A stretch of DNA of 64,000 nt from Pseudomonas arsenicoxydans (GTDB taxonomy: Bacteria; Pseudomonadota; Gammaproteobacteria; Pseudomonadales; Pseudomonadaceae), in the NCBI RefSeq assembly GCF_006438915.1, contig NZ_RCZE01000018.1:1-64000 (forward strand). The letters are read 5' to 3'. A model generated the notes under the pieces. That model had not been told where the DNA came from and made no database searches. It worked only from the letters and a program-made list of their open reading frames with translations. This document shows, one piece after another, positions 16,496 through 25,978 of the stretch (positions are counted from its first letter, which is position 1; each line of letters starts with the position of its first letter). The translations under genes were made by a program, and so were the position numbers.

Positions 16496-16997
16496 GGGAA
16501 ATTCCTGGCTCGACGAGCGTGGTGAAGACGCACAAAACGCAATTCTGCCAGCCCGACGGAATTTCTGCTCGGATGAGTGTCAGAGGAGGGGCGTGGACAC
16601 TTGGAGTGTTACTGGTCATTTCTGGTACGCAGGTGCCGGAAAACCGGGGATAAAACGCCCGTTTTTGCCCACGGCTGCTAGTGTTGTTCGAGGCGTGTGC
16701 CGCCAGTTGCGTACCGATGACCGAATATGTCGCAGCACCGCAAGCACGGGCCTTGCCGCACTCGTTAAGCTGCGCAACGGATGAGCACCTGTAAAGACAT
16801 TGCGCTGTTCGCAGCCCAGTCGGTTTTGCAGATGCCCATTCATGGAAGGTGAATGTGACCTGAGTGTCTCGTCCAGCTTCACCCACCTGTCCCCTGTTTC
16901 CTCTGCCCGAGAATCAGGAGCAGGGTGACGGATCGCCCCGAAAGGGGTTTTGCACGCGACGCTTCCATCAATAACAAGCCCAAGCGGAGTACCACAG
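16496..16997. other. 502-base intergenic region before gdhB
   Basis: This is the divergent region between the acidic hypothetical and gdhB. I see no convincing gene. An ATG at 16842 opens a 28-codon frame (ends 16928) without a clear ribosome-binding site. Just after it, CCCCGAAAGGGG followed by TTTT (about 16936-16952) makes a short terminator-like hairpin, 45 bases before the gdhB start. No convincing sigma-70 hexamer pair was picked out by eye. Confidence 0.5.
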
Positions 16998-19900
16998 ATG
17001 GCGTTCTTCACCGCAGCCAGCAAAGCCGACTTCCAGCACCAACTGCAAGCGGCACTGGCACAGCACATCAGTGAACAGGCACTGCCACAAGTGGCGCTGT
17101 TCGCTGAACAATTCTTCGGCATCATTTCCCTGGACGAGCTGACCCAGCGTCGGTTGTCCGACCTCGCCGGCTGCACCCTTTCTGCGTGGCGCCTGCTTGA
17201 GCGCTTCGATCACGCGCAACCGCAAGTGCGCGTCTACAACCCCGACTACGAACGCCACGGCTGGCAGTCGACCCACACCGCGGTCGAAGTGCTGCACCAC
17301 GACCTGCCATTCCTGGTGGACTCGGTGCGTACCGAGCTGAACCGTCGCGGCTACAGCATTCATACCCTGCAAACCACTGTGCTGAGCGTGCGTCGCGGCA
17401 GCAAGGGCGAGTTGCTGGAAATCCTGCCGAAAGGCACCCAGGGCGAAGGCATTCTTCAAGAATCGCTGATGTACCTGGAAATCGACCGTTGCGCCAACAC
17501 CGCCGAGCTCAATGTCCTGAGCAAAGAGCTGGAGCAGGTGCTTGGTGAAGTCCGCGTCGCCGTCGCCGATTTCGAACCGATGAAAGCCAAGGTCCAGGAA
17601 ATCCTCACCGGTCTGGACAACAGCCAGTACGCGGTCGACCCTGAAGAAAAAGGCGAAATCAAAAGCTTCCTGGAATGGCTGGTGGGCAACCACTTCACGT
17701 TCCTCGGCTACGAAGAATTCGTGGTGCGTGATGAAGCCGATGGCGGCCACATCGTCTACGACCAGGATTCCTTCCTCGGCCTGACCAAACTGCTGCGCAC
17801 CGGCCTGACCTACGATGACCTGCGCATCGAAGACTACGCCGTCAACTACCTGCGCGAACCGACCTTGCTGTCGTTCGCCAAGGCTGCGCACCCAAGCCGT
17901 GTACACCGTCCGGCTTACCCGGACTACGTGTCGATCCGTGAAATCGATGCCGACGGCAACGTGATCAAGGAATGCCGTTTCATGGGCCTGTACACCTCCT
18001 CGGTGTATGGCGAGAGCGTGCGGGTCATCCCGTACATCCGCCGCAAGGTCGAAGAAATCGAACGCCGTTCCGGCTTCCAGGCCAAGGCTCACCTGGGCAA
18101 GGAACTGGCGCAGGTGGTCGAAGTTCTGCCGCGCGATGACCTGTTCCAGACGCCGGTCGACGAACTGTTCAGCACCGTGATGTCGATCGTGCAGATCCAG
18201 GAACGCAACAAGATTCGCGTGTTCCTGCGCAAAGACCCGTACGGCCGTTTCTGCTACTGCCTGGCCTACGTGCCACGTGACATCTACTCCACCGAAGTGC
18301 GCCAGAAGATCCAGCAAGTGCTGATGGATCGCCTGAAAGCCTCGGATTGCGAATTCTGGACGTTCTTCTCCGAGTCCGTGCTGGCCCGCGTGCAACTGAT
18401 CCTGCGCGTCGATCCGAAGAACCGCCTCGACATCGACCCGGTTCTGCTGGAAAAAGAAGTGGTGCAAGCCTGCCGCAGTTGGCAGGACGACTACGCCAGC
18501 CTTGTGGTTGAAAGCTTCGGTGAAGCCCATGGCACCAACGTGCTGGCCGACTTCCCGAAAGGCTTTCCGGCCGGTTACCGCGAGCGTTTCGCGGCCCATT
18601 CGGCTGTGGTCGACATGCAACACCTGCTGAGCCTGAACGAAAAAAACCCACTGGTGATGAGCTTTTATCAGCCACTGGGCCAGGTGTCCGGCCAGCGCAT
18701 GCTGCACTGCAAGCTGTATCACGCCGATACCCCGCTGGCGCTGTCCGACGTGTTGCCAATCCTGGAAAACCTCGGCCTGCGCGTACTGGGTGAATTTCCG
18801 TATCGCCTGCGCCACACCAATGGCCGCGAGTTCTGGATTCACGATTTCGCGTTCACCGCTGCCGAAGGCCTGGAACTCGACATTCAGCAACTCAACGACA
18901 CGCTGCAGGACGCTTTCGTCCACATCGTGCGTGGCGATGCCGAGAACGATGCATTCAACCGTCTGGTGCTGACCGCCGGCCTGCCGTGGCGCGATGTCGC
19001 GCTGCTGCGTGCTTACGCTCGCTACATGAAGCAGATCCGTCTGGGCTTCGACCTGGGCTACATCGCCAGCACCCTGAACAACCACACCGACATCGCTCGC
19101 GAGTTGACCCGGTTGTTCAAGACCCGTTTCTACCTGGCGCGCAAGCTGTCCGGCGACGATCTGGAAGACAAGCAGCAACGCCTGGAACACGCGATCATCG
19201 CCGCTCTGGACGAAGTCCAGGTGCTGAACGAAGACCGCATCCTGCGTCGCTACCTGGACCTGATCAAGGCCACCCTGCGCACCAACTTCTATCAGACTGA
19301 TGCGAACGGCAAGAACAAGTCGTACTTCAGCTTCAAGTTCAACCCGCACCAGATTCCAGAGCTGCCGAAGCCGGTACCGAAGTTCGAAATCTTCGTCTAC
19401 TCGCCTCGCGTCGAAGGCGTGCACCTGCGCTTCGGCAACGTGGCGCGTGGCGGTCTGCGCTGGTCCGACCGTGAAGAAGACTACCGCACCGAAGTCCTGG
19501 GCCTGGTAAAAGCCCAGCAAGTGAAGAACTCGGTCATCGTGCCCGTGGGCGCGAAGGGCGGCTTCCTGCCGCGTCGCCTGCCACTGGGCGGCAACCGTGA
19601 CGAGATCGCGGCCGAGGGCATCGCCTGCTACCGCATCTTCATTTCGGGCCTGTTGGACATCACCGACAACCTGAAGGACGGCGCACTGGTTCCGCCGGCC
19701 AACGTCGTGCGTCATGACGACGATGACCCGTACCTGGTCGTGGCAGCGGACAAGGGCACTGCGACCTTCTCCGACATCGCCAACGGCATCGCCATTGACT
19801 ATGGCTTCTGGCTGGGTGACGCGTTCGCTTCCGGCGGTTCCGCCGGTTACGACCACAAGAAAATGGGCATCACCGCCAAGGGCGCATGGGTTGGCGTTCA

Positions 19901-21899
19901 ACGTCACTTCCGCGAACGCGGCATCAATGTCCAGAAAGACAGCATCACCGTGGTCGGTGTCGGCGACATGGCCGGCGACGTATTCGGTAACGGCCTGTTG
20001 ATGTCCGAGACGCTGCAACTGGTGGCTGCTTTCAACCACCTGCACATCTTCATCGACCCGAACCCGCAGCCGGCGAACAGCTTCGCCGAACGTCAGCGCC
20101 TGTTCGACCTGCCGCGTTCGGCCTGGTCGGATTACGACACCAGCATCATGTCCGAAGGCGGCGGGATCTTCTCCCGTAGCGCGAAAAGCATCGCGATTTC
20201 CCCGCAGATGAAAGAGCGCTTCGACATTCAGGCCGACAAGCTGACCCCGACCGAACTGCTCAATGCCTTGCTCAAGGCACCGGTAGACCTGTTGTGGAAC
20301 GGCGGTATCGGTACTTACGTCAAAGCCAGCAGCGAAAGCCACGCCGATGTCGGCGACAAGGCCAACGATGCACTGCGCGTGAACGGCAACGAACTGCGCT
20401 GCAAAGTCGTGGGCGAGGGCGGTAACCTCGGGATGACCCAATTGGGTCGTGTCGAATTCGGTCTCAATGGCGGCGGTTCCAACACCGACTTCATCGACAA
20501 CGCCGGTGGTGTGGACTGCTCCGACCACGAAGTCAACATCAAGATCCTGCTGAACGAAGTGGTTCAAGCGGGCGACATGACCGACAAGCAACGTAACCAG
20601 TTGCTGGCGAGCATGACCGACGAAGTCGGCAGCCTGGTGCTGGGCAACAACTACAAGCAGACTCAGGCATTGTCCCTGGCGGCGCGTCGTGCCTTGCCGC
20701 GTATCGCTGAATACAAGCGTCTGATGAACGATCTGGAAGGCCGCGGCAAGCTGGATCGCGCCATCGAGTTTCTGCCGAACGAGGAAGCGATCAACGAGCG
20801 CGTTGCAGAAGGCCACGGCCTGACTCGCGCCGAGCTGTCGGTGCTGATCTCCTACAGCAAGATCGACCTCAAGGAGGCGTTGCTCAACTCCCTGGTGCCG
20901 GATGACGACTACCTGACCCGCGACATGGAAACCGCTTTCCCGCCGACCCTGGTGAGCAAGTTCTCCGAAGCCATGCGCCGTCACCGTCTGAAGCGCGAAA
21001 TCGTCAGCACCCAGATCGCCAACGACCTGGTCAACCACATGGGCATCACCTTCGTTCAACGACTCAAAGAGTCGACCGGCATGAGCCCGGCGAACGTGGC
21101 GGGTGCCTACGTGATCGTGCGTGACATTTTCCATCTCCCGCACTGGTTCCGTCAGATCGAAGCCCTGGACTACCAGGTTTCCGCTGACGTGCAACTGGAG
21201 CTGATGGACGAGCTGATGCGTCTGGGTCGCCGCGCTACGCGCTGGTTCCTGCGCAGCCGTCGTAACGAGCAGAACGCCGCTCGTGACGTCGCGCACTTCG
21301 GTCCACATCTGGCAGCGCTGGGCCTCAAGCTCGACGAACTGCTGGAAGGCCCGACCCGCGAAGGCTGGCAGACCCGCTATCAGGCTTACGTCGCCGCTGG
21401 CGTACCTGAGCTGCTGGCGCGCATGGTTGCAGGCACCACTCACCTGTACACCTTGCTGCCCATCATCGAAGCGTCGGACGTGACCGGCCAGAACGCAGCG
21501 GACGTCGCGAAGGCTTACTTCGCCGTCGGCAGCGGGCTGGACATCACCTGGTACCTGCAACAGATCAGCGCTCTGCCGGTTGAAAACAACTGGCAAGCCC
21601 TGGCCCGTGAAGCGTTCCGTGATGACGTCGACTGGCAGCAACGTGCGATCACCATCTCCGTCCTGCAACAGGGCGACGGCACTCAGGACGTGGAAACACG
21701 CCTGGCGCTGTGGATGGAATCGCACGAAGGCATGATCGAACGCTGGCGCGCCATGCTGGTGGAAATCCGTGCCGCCAGCGGCACGGACTACGCCATGTAC
21801 GCGGTAGCCAACCGTGAGTTGCTGGACCTGGCATTGAGCGGGCAAGCGGTGGTGACTACCACGACTGTCGTCAGCGAAGAGTTGGAGCCGGCGGCCTGA
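16998..21899 (+). CDS. gdhB: large NAD-specific glutamate dehydrogenase
   Basis: This 1633-residue cytoplasmic enzyme belongs to the 180-kDa class of NAD-dependent glutamate dehydrogenases, oxidising glutamate to 2-oxoglutarate and ammonium, mainly in amino-acid catabolism. The long N-terminal regulatory region (ACT-like domains, about residues 1-700) precedes the catalytic core with VPVGAKGGF (Lys853), a Rossmann stretch (ITVVGVGDMAGDVFGNGLL) and VVGEGGNLGMTQLGR. A helical C-terminal region completes it. Length fits the family (about 1600-1650). The ATG at 16998 has GGAG eight bases upstream; a possible earlier in-frame start at 16950 lacks one. A strong terminator and then a group II intron follow. 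Confidence 0.95.
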   Translation: MAFFTAASKADFQHQLQAALAQHISEQALPQVALFAEQFFGIISLDELTQRRLSDLAGCTLSAWRLLERFDHAQPQVRVYNPDYERHGWQSTHTAVEVLHHDLPFLVDSVRTELNRRGYSIHTLQTTVLSVRRGSKGELLEILPKGTQGEGILQESLMYLEIDRCANTAELNVLSKELEQVLGEVRVAVADFEPMKAKVQEILTGLDNSQYAVDPEEKGEIKSFLEWLVGNHFTFLGYEEFVVRDEADGGHIVYDQDSFLGLTKLLRTGLTYDDLRIEDYAVNYLREPTLLSFAKAAHPSRVHRPAYPDYVSIREIDADGNVIKECRFMGLYTSSVYGESVRVIPYIRRKVEEIERRSGFQAKAHLGKELAQVVEVLPRDDLFQTPVDELFSTVMSIVQIQERNKIRVFLRKDPYGRFCYCLAYVPRDIYSTEVRQKIQQVLMDRLKASDCEFWTFFSESVLARVQLILRVDPKNRLDIDPVLLEKEVVQACRSWQDDYASLVVESFGEAHGTNVLADFPKGFPAGYRERFAAHSAVVDMQHLLSLNEKNPLVMSFYQPLGQVSGQRMLHCKLYHADTPLALSDVLPILENLGLRVLGEFPYRLRHTNGREFWIHDFAFTAAEGLELDIQQLNDTLQDAFVHIVRGDAENDAFNRLVLTAGLPWRDVALLRAYARYMKQIRLGFDLGYIASTLNNHTDIARELTRLFKTRFYLARKLSGDDLEDKQQRLEHAIIAALDEVQVLNEDRILRRYLDLIKATLRTNFYQTDANGKNKSYFSFKFNPHQIPELPKPVPKFEIFVYSPRVEGVHLRFGNVARGGLRWSDREEDYRTEVLGLVKAQQVKNSVIVPVGAKGGFLPRRLPLGGNRDEIAAEGIACYRIFISGLLDITDNLKDGALVPPANVVRHDDDDPYLVVAADKGTATFSDIANGIAIDYGFWLGDAFASGGSAGYDHKKMGITAKGAWVGVQRHFRERGINVQKDSITVVGVGDMAGDVFGNGLLMSETLQLVAAFNHLHIFIDPNPQPANSFAERQRLFDLPRSAWSDYDTSIMSEGGGIFSRSAKSIAISPQMKERFDIQADKLTPTELLNALLKAPVDLLWNGGIGTYVKASSESHADVGDKANDALRVNGNELRCKVVGEGGNLGMTQLGRVEFGLNGGGSNTDFIDNAGGVDCSDHEVNIKILLNEVVQAGDMTDKQRNQLLASMTDEVGSLVLGNNYKQTQALSLAARRALPRIAEYKRLMNDLEGRGKLDRAIEFLPNEEAINERVAEGHGLTRAELSVLISYSKIDLKEALLNSLVPDDDYLTRDMETAFPPTLVSKFSEAMRRHRLKREIVSTQIANDLVNHMGITFVQRLKESTGMSPANVAGAYVIVRDIFHLPHWFRQIEALDYQVSADVQLELMDELMRLGRRATRWFLRSRRNEQNAARDVAHFGPHLAALGLKLDELLEGPTREGWQTRYQAYVAAGVPELLARMVAGTTHLYTLLPIIEASDVTGQNAADVAKAYFAVGSGLDITWYLQQISALPVENNWQALAREAFRDDVDWQQRAITISVLQQGDGTQDVETRLALWMESHEGMIERWRAMLVEIRAASGTDYAMYAVANRELLDLALSGQAVVTTTTVVSEELEPAA

Positions 21900-21914
21900 T
21901 CAGGCGCTGAATGA

Positions 21915-21952
21915 AAAAACCCCGCATGGAGACATGCGGGGTTTTTTTTTTT
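21915..21952 (+). terminator. strong Rho-independent terminator of gdhB
   Basis: AACCCCGCATG and CATGCGGGGTT pair perfectly around GAGA, with an A run before and a 12-T run after, ending at 21952. It starts 16 bases after the gdhB stop. The group II intron begins two or three bases beyond the T run. Confidence 0.93.
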
Positions 21953-21954
21953 GC

Positions 21955-23873
21955 GTGCGCCAGGCATGGCGCGTTGCGCGAAGCGCAACCAGCTTGGCTG
22001 TGGTGGCCACGCTGGTGACTTGGAGGTGCAAGTCCTCTACACACCCGGCAAGGGGAAGTGTTAGCCAGAGGCAAGGGTGTCGCGGGTGACCGCGAATCTG
22101 AAGGAAGCCCGAGGCAAAATGCTGGCCTGACGAACAGGAAGCGGATTAGGCGGCGTAGTGGGGTAAGACGGCGCAAATCGTCAAAGCCCAATACTTGCAC
22201 GGAACGCTACGACGTAGATCCGACAGGCATAAGCAGGAAGGTCGCGCGAATTACCCTGGGAGATCTGCCCCGTTTGCCATTGTGCTACCGAGCGTCGTGA
22301 GGCGACGGGATGAACGAGCAGAAGTCAGCTGAGGCCGTAGTAAGTGACGAATAACCACGTCACCAAGGGCTGAACAGATTATGCCGCCAATAGGCGTCAA
22401 AGTCTCGTTGAATACCGAAATGCAGAAATTTCTCCCAGAGAAGACTGTTACTCCGAGTCCCGGACAGAATCCGAGGATGACGGCTGACAGCGCACAGGTA
22501 TCAGCGGCGTCTGTGACGTGGACGAACGCGGAGCCGAACACGCTGATGGCGCGGGTGCTTACACCGGCCAACCTCAAGCGTGCGTATCAACGCGTAGTCA
22601 GCAACAAGGGCGCACCGGGTGCCGATGGCATGACGGTCGACGAGTTGGCGGACTACGTGAAACAGTATTGGCCGATTCTCAAGACTCGGTTGCTGGCCGG
22701 CGAGTATCACCCGCAAGGTGTGCGCGCCGTCGACATCCCCAAACCCAAAGGCGGCACCCGACAGCTGGGTATTCCCTGCGTTGTGGATCGCCTGATCCAA
22801 CAGGCTCTGCTGCAACAGCTCACGCCGATCTTCGACCCGCTGTTCTCGGATTACAGCTACGGTTTTCGTCCAGGTAGAAGCGCTCACCAAGCCATCGAAG
22901 CTGCCCGTGGCCATGTGGCGGCGGGTCACCGCTGGTGCGTGGAACTCGATCTGGAGAAATTCTTTGATCGGGTCAACCACGATGTATTGATGGCGTACAT
23001 CGAGCGTCAAATCGAAGACAAGCGGGTGCTCACGCTGATCCGTCGTTATCTCGAAGCGGGAACGATGTCAGGTGGACTCGTCAGCCGACGGCAGGAAGGG
23101 ACGCCGCAAGGCGGCCCACTCTCGCCGTTGCTGTCGAACATCCTGCTCAACGAACTCGACCGCGAGCTGGAGCGGCGGGGGCATCGCTTCGTGCGTTATG
23201 CCGATGATGCGAACATTTATGTGCGTAGTCGTCGCGCTGGCGAACGGGTGATGGCTGGTGTTGAACGTTTCCTGAGCCAGCGCCTGAAACTGACGTTGAA
23301 CCGGGAAAAGAGCCGCGTGGCACGGCCTTGGGTCTGTGATTACTTGGGCTATGGGATGAGCTTGCATCGCCAGCCGAGGTTAAGAGTGGCGACGATGAGT
23401 CTGGGTCGCTTACGCGACCGACTCAGAGATCTGCAGCGTGGAGCGCGGGGTCGAAAGTTGTCAGATGTCATCGAGCAACTAAACCCTGTATTGCGTGGCT
23501 GGGCCGGTTACTTCAGGCTCAGTCAAAGCAAAGGCTCCCTTGAAAATCTTGATGGATGGGTGCGCCGAAAACTTCGTTGTGTCGTGTGGCGCCACTGGAA
23601 GCTGCCTTCTACGAGGGCTCGCAACTTGATGCGTGCAGGACTCAACGAAGCCCGGGCCTGTCACTCGGCCTTCAATGGCCGAGGCCCTTGGTGGAACTCT
23701 GGAGCATCCCATATGAATCGGGCACTGCCCAAGAAACAATGGGATGCGCTGGGCCTGGTCTCAATACTGGATACGATCAATCGGCTTAGTCGCATAGCCT
23801 GAACCGCCGTATACGGAACCGTACGTACGGTGGTGTGAGAGGACGGCGGATGTAAATCCGCCTCCTACTCGAT
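21955..23873 (+). mobile_element. group II intron, bacterial class C-like, with maturase gene
   Basis: The 5' end GTGCG at 21955 follows directly on the terminator T tract. About 425 bases of structured RNA sequence (domains I-IV start) precede the maturase frame. After its stop, a domain V-like hairpin (about 23802-23835; CCGCCGTA pairing with TACGGTGG, including a CGC triad instead of AGC) and a domain VI-like hairpin end in CTACTCGAT near 23873. The boundaries are inferred from consensus ends. Insertion just after a terminator in the gene's own direction is the known preference of class C introns, and the encoded maturase has class C features. Confidence 0.85.
22381..23802 (+). CDS. ltrA: group II intron reverse transcriptase/maturase
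   Basis: This 473-residue protein has the reverse transcriptase blocks (KGAPGADGMTVDEL, YSYGFRPGRSAHQA, EGTPQGGPLSPLLSNI) and the catalytic RYADDANIYVRS. The X/maturase domain follows (DVIEQLNPVLRGWAGYFRLSQ, LDGWVRRKLR). No C-terminal HNH endonuclease domain is visible, which fits class C intron proteins that insert at terminator hairpins. The frame appears full length, so the intron may be active. The ATG at 22381 gives the longest frame; a start at 22546 (MARVLTPANL) would resemble shorter class C proteins. The protein helps intron RNA folding and reverse-transcribes it at the target. Confidence 0.92.
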   Translation: MPPIGVKVSLNTEMQKFLPEKTVTPSPGQNPRMTADSAQVSAASVTWTNAEPNTLMARVLTPANLKRAYQRVVSNKGAPGADGMTVDELADYVKQYWPILKTRLLAGEYHPQGVRAVDIPKPKGGTRQLGIPCVVDRLIQQALLQQLTPIFDPLFSDYSYGFRPGRSAHQAIEAARGHVAAGHRWCVELDLEKFFDRVNHDVLMAYIERQIEDKRVLTLIRRYLEAGTMSGGLVSRRQEGTPQGGPLSPLLSNILLNELDRELERRGHRFVRYADDANIYVRSRRAGERVMAGVERFLSQRLKLTLNREKSRVARPWVCDYLGYGMSLHRQPRLRVATMSLGRLRDRLRDLQRGARGRKLSDVIEQLNPVLRGWAGYFRLSQSKGSLENLDGWVRRKLRCVVWRHWKLPSTRARNLMRAGLNEARACHSAFNGRGPWWNSGASHMNRALPKKQWDALGLVSILDTINRLSRIA

Positions 23874-23902
23874 CTGATGATTATGGGGTGTTTGTTCAGG
23901 CC

Positions 23903-23972
23903 CCTTCGCGAGCAAGCCCGCTCCCACATTGGAACGCATTTCAAATGTGGGAGCGGGCTTGCTCGCGAAGAG
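23903..23972. repeat. REPIN, GTGGGAGCGGGC type
   Basis: Inverted arms CCTTCGCGAGCAAGCCCGCT and AGCGGGCTTGCTCGCGAAG flank a short spacer (about 20 bases between the CACATT and AATGTG ends). It lies 30 bases after the intron and 10 bases before the stop of the minus-strand lipoprotein gene. Confidence 0.85.
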
Positions 23973-23982
23973 GCCTATAGCC

Positions 23983-24693
23983 TTAATACAACTTCCGGCC
24001 GGTATTATTATTCAGCATCGACACTTTATCTGTCGGACGGGTCAATAAATTACTGAGCGACTGGTCAAACTTTTGCAGCGCCCTGACTTGTACATCCTGT
24101 TGCTCGTTAATATCCGCCACTATCTCTGGGCTGGGTTTGAAGTCCGCCCATAGAGGCGTCAGTGTTTTCGCGTCATGCCCTTGTGCGGTGCCAATATAAT
24201 TGAGATTAGAGTCGTAAAAGTCTGCACTGACATCCGCCGCTAAATCCGAACTGCGCGAGGTCATCAACTGGCTGCGGCTGTCGATAATCGCGACCACATC
24301 CGGTTTCGCCGCCTTGAGGCTTTGCATGTCCGGGTACACCGTGACCGAGCCGAACTGGCGTTGCAACGACGCGTTGACCCAATCCACGGCGAGGTCGGGT
24401 TTGGACGTGTTCACGAAAGCGTCATGAATCGAATGAACCAGCAGGCTCTGGCCGAAACCTGTGCCTGCATTGGCCTGGTAGTCCTGGAGGTAGGCGCGAT
24501 TGGTTTGGGTGTTACGGCTGTAGACGATACCCAGCGAGACGTTATGGCCATTAGGAATGCTCGTGGCGTTGCTACGGCCAACAGGCGCGGTAAAGATGCC
24601 GTCCAGCGAAGAGACCGCACTGGGGGCGGTGGGTATCGAGCAGCCTGCTAAAACAACCGTTATCGTCAAGGTACTGACAAGCGCAAGTTTCAT
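23983..24693 (-). CDS. lipoprotein of unknown function (236 aa)
   Basis: This 236-residue protein has a lipoprotein signal (MKLALVSTLTITVVLAGC, lipobox LAGC with Cys18), so it is probably outer- or inner-membrane anchored in the periplasm. The mature part contains a nucleotide-independent alpha/beta pattern (QSLKAAKPDVVAIIDSRSQL, DVSADFYDSNLNYIGTAQG) that recalls TolB-N/LpoB-like lipoproteins, but I cannot assign a family. The ATG at 24693 has GGGAG eight bases upstream and gives a clean lipobox. It stands alone, after a long 5' region with a small hairpin (24793-24812). Confidence 0.7.
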   Translation of the reverse strand: MKLALVSTLTITVVLAGCSIPTAPSAVSSLDGIFTAPVGRSNATSIPNGHNVSLGIVYSRNTQTNRAYLQDYQANAGTGFGQSLLVHSIHDAFVNTSKPDLAVDWVNASLQRQFGSVTVYPDMQSLKAAKPDVVAIIDSRSQLMTSRSSDLAADVSADFYDSNLNYIGTAQGHDAKTLTPLWADFKPSPEIVADINEQQDVQVRALQKFDQSLSNLLTRPTDKVSMLNNNTGRKLY

Positions 24694-24866
24694 GGTGTTA
24701 CTCCCGTGAAACAACTTGAAGTCGGAAAGTTTGAGTGCCGGTATTGCCCGGCGGTGATTCCAGACTAAACCTGTCTTCGCTGAATTAAATAACCAATAAG
24801 TGGGCTTATTGGCAGGCCAATAGTTTTATTTGGTTTAAACAGGGTCGGTTGATTGCGTCGAGAAAT

Positions 24867-24900
24867 AAAAAGGCCCGAAATCGAAGTTCGGGCCTTTTTA
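24867..24900 (-). terminator. bidirectional Rho-independent terminator
   Basis: AAAAAGGCCCGAA pairs with TTCGGGCCTTTTT around a short loop, with A and T runs on both sides. It lies 23 bases after the stop of the minus-strand cupin gene. Confidence 0.85.
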
Positions 24901-24922
24901 TTTATAGCTGTGCGTTCAGCCA

Positions 24923-25336
24923 TCAGTTTTCCAATGGGATCAACACTTTCTCATCAGGCGACAACACCATGAACACCAGCAGTTTGGCAGGCTGGGTGGC
25001 GCTGGCGTTTTTCGAGACCAGATGTTCCGATCCTGCAGGCTCGTACCAGTATTGGCCGGCCTTGTAGGTGATCGCTTTTTCTCCCTTCACCTGGGAAGTG
25101 ATCGAGCCGGAAATGACGTACGCCATGGCCGTGCCTTCATGCTTATGGGCAATCGAGGATTGGCCAGGTTTGTAGTCGACTTCGATCATCATGGCTTTTT
25201 TGCCGGGGACGTTTTTCAGCAATTCGTCCTGCAACACCGTGACCTTTTCTGAAGGGCCTTCGTGGGCGAGCACGGAGACTGAAGCGGTCAGGGCGAGGAC
25301 AGCGAGCGGGGCAGCAAGGAAACGCAAAGCTTTCAT
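24923..25336 (-). CDS. secreted cupin-domain protein
   Basis: This 137-residue protein has a signal peptide (MKALRFLAAPLAVLALTASVSVLAHEG) and a single cupin barrel with metal-ligand motif 1 (SSIAHKHEGTAMAYVISGSI) and motif 2 (GQYWYEPAGSEHLV). Small exported cupins of this type often bind a metal, but the substrate or sensory role is unknown. It is a single gene with its own terminator. The final VLIPLEN ends two bases before the spacer to that terminator. Confidence 0.85.
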   Translation of the reverse strand: MKALRFLAAPLAVLALTASVSVLAHEGPSEKVTVLQDELLKNVPGKKAMMIEVDYKPGQSSIAHKHEGTAMAYVISGSITSQVKGEKAITYKAGQYWYEPAGSEHLVSKNASATQPAKLLVFMVLSPDEKVLIPLEN

Positions 25337-25452
25337 GGTTCATTACCTGCGGTGGTTATCGTCGGGAACAACGATAGTCCGCAGGGTGGGCCAATCAAAC
25401 AGCCAATATTCGGGAAGGTGAGGGGACCAATCCAGCCCAATCGATGAAGTCC

Positions 25453-25547
25453 TGTGGCGAGCGAGCTTGCTCGCGCTTGAGTGCGCAGCGCTCACAAAAT
25501 TGTGGGGCCGCTGCGCAGCCCAGCGCGAGCAAGCTCGCTCGCCACAG
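25453..25547. repeat. REPIN, GTGGCGAGCGAGC type
   Basis: Inverted arms TGTGGCGAGCGAGCTTGCTC and GAGCAAGCTCGCTCGCCACA enclose a spacer with GTGCGCAGCGC and GGCCGCTGCGCAGCC. The arm sequence differs from both other REPIN classes here, so it may be a third subgroup; it has the only copy in the window. Confidence 0.85.
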
Positions 25548-25561
25548 GGTACGTGGGTGTT

Positions 25562-25855
25562 CTAGCGGATCGGGAAGCTGTTGAAATCCACGGCATTCGC
25601 CAGTTGGTTGTCAATCAGGCCGATAAAGCCCTGGACTTCCGGGCAGTTGAAATGCAAATGCATGGCCGCTTCCGATTGCCAGCGCGCGCTGACGGTCCAG
25701 CGGTTGGTGTCCTCGGGGCAGCGGTCGACCATATAGGAGTCGCAGCCCGGTAGTTCGCGCAGGGTTTCGACAATCTTTTGCAGTTGCTTGCCCAGTTCAT
25801 CCGAGCGGCCGGCGGCGGCCTGCACCTGTACGGTATTGATCACTTCGTTGGACAT
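25562..25855 (-). CDS. antibiotic-biosynthesis-monooxygenase-type small protein
   Basis: This 97-residue protein has a ferredoxin-like ABM/YgiN fold pattern (INTVQVQAAAGRSDELGKQL, a central PGCDSYMVDRCPED, then WTVSARWQSEAAMHLHFNCPEVQGFI). Such small dimeric enzymes include putative quinol monooxygenases; substrate unknown. Trp and His in the SARWQSEAAMHLHF segment are typical of the family. It lies 120 bases downstream of the MocR gene on the same strand, but a joint operon is uncertain. Confidence 0.85.
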   Translation of the reverse strand: MSNEVINTVQVQAAAGRSDELGKQLQKIVETLRELPGCDSYMVDRCPEDTNRWTVSARWQSEAAMHLHFNCPEVQGFIGLIDNQLANAVDFNSFPIR

Positions 25856-25978
25856 TGCTCACACTCCTGAATCAGGCCGGACGAATCCTGCTCATTGAGG
25901 GATAACGCTTATGCAGGATAGGCCTGCAACCCCGGACCACCAATAGCCAATCGCCCGTTAAAGGCGCAGACCAATCCG

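Noticed and set aside
16968..21845. A 1625-codon frame antisense to gdhB
   Set aside because: It is a mirror frame of a high-GC gene. Its product has no recognisable domains and an odd His/Gln/Val-rich make-up, while the plus frame is a clear glutamate dehydrogenase.
22381..23802. Reverse transcriptase as a retron or DGR component
   Set aside because: The X domain, domain V/VI-like hairpins after the stop and a GTGCG 5' end all point to a group II intron. No msr/msd-like repeat or variable repeat pair was seen.
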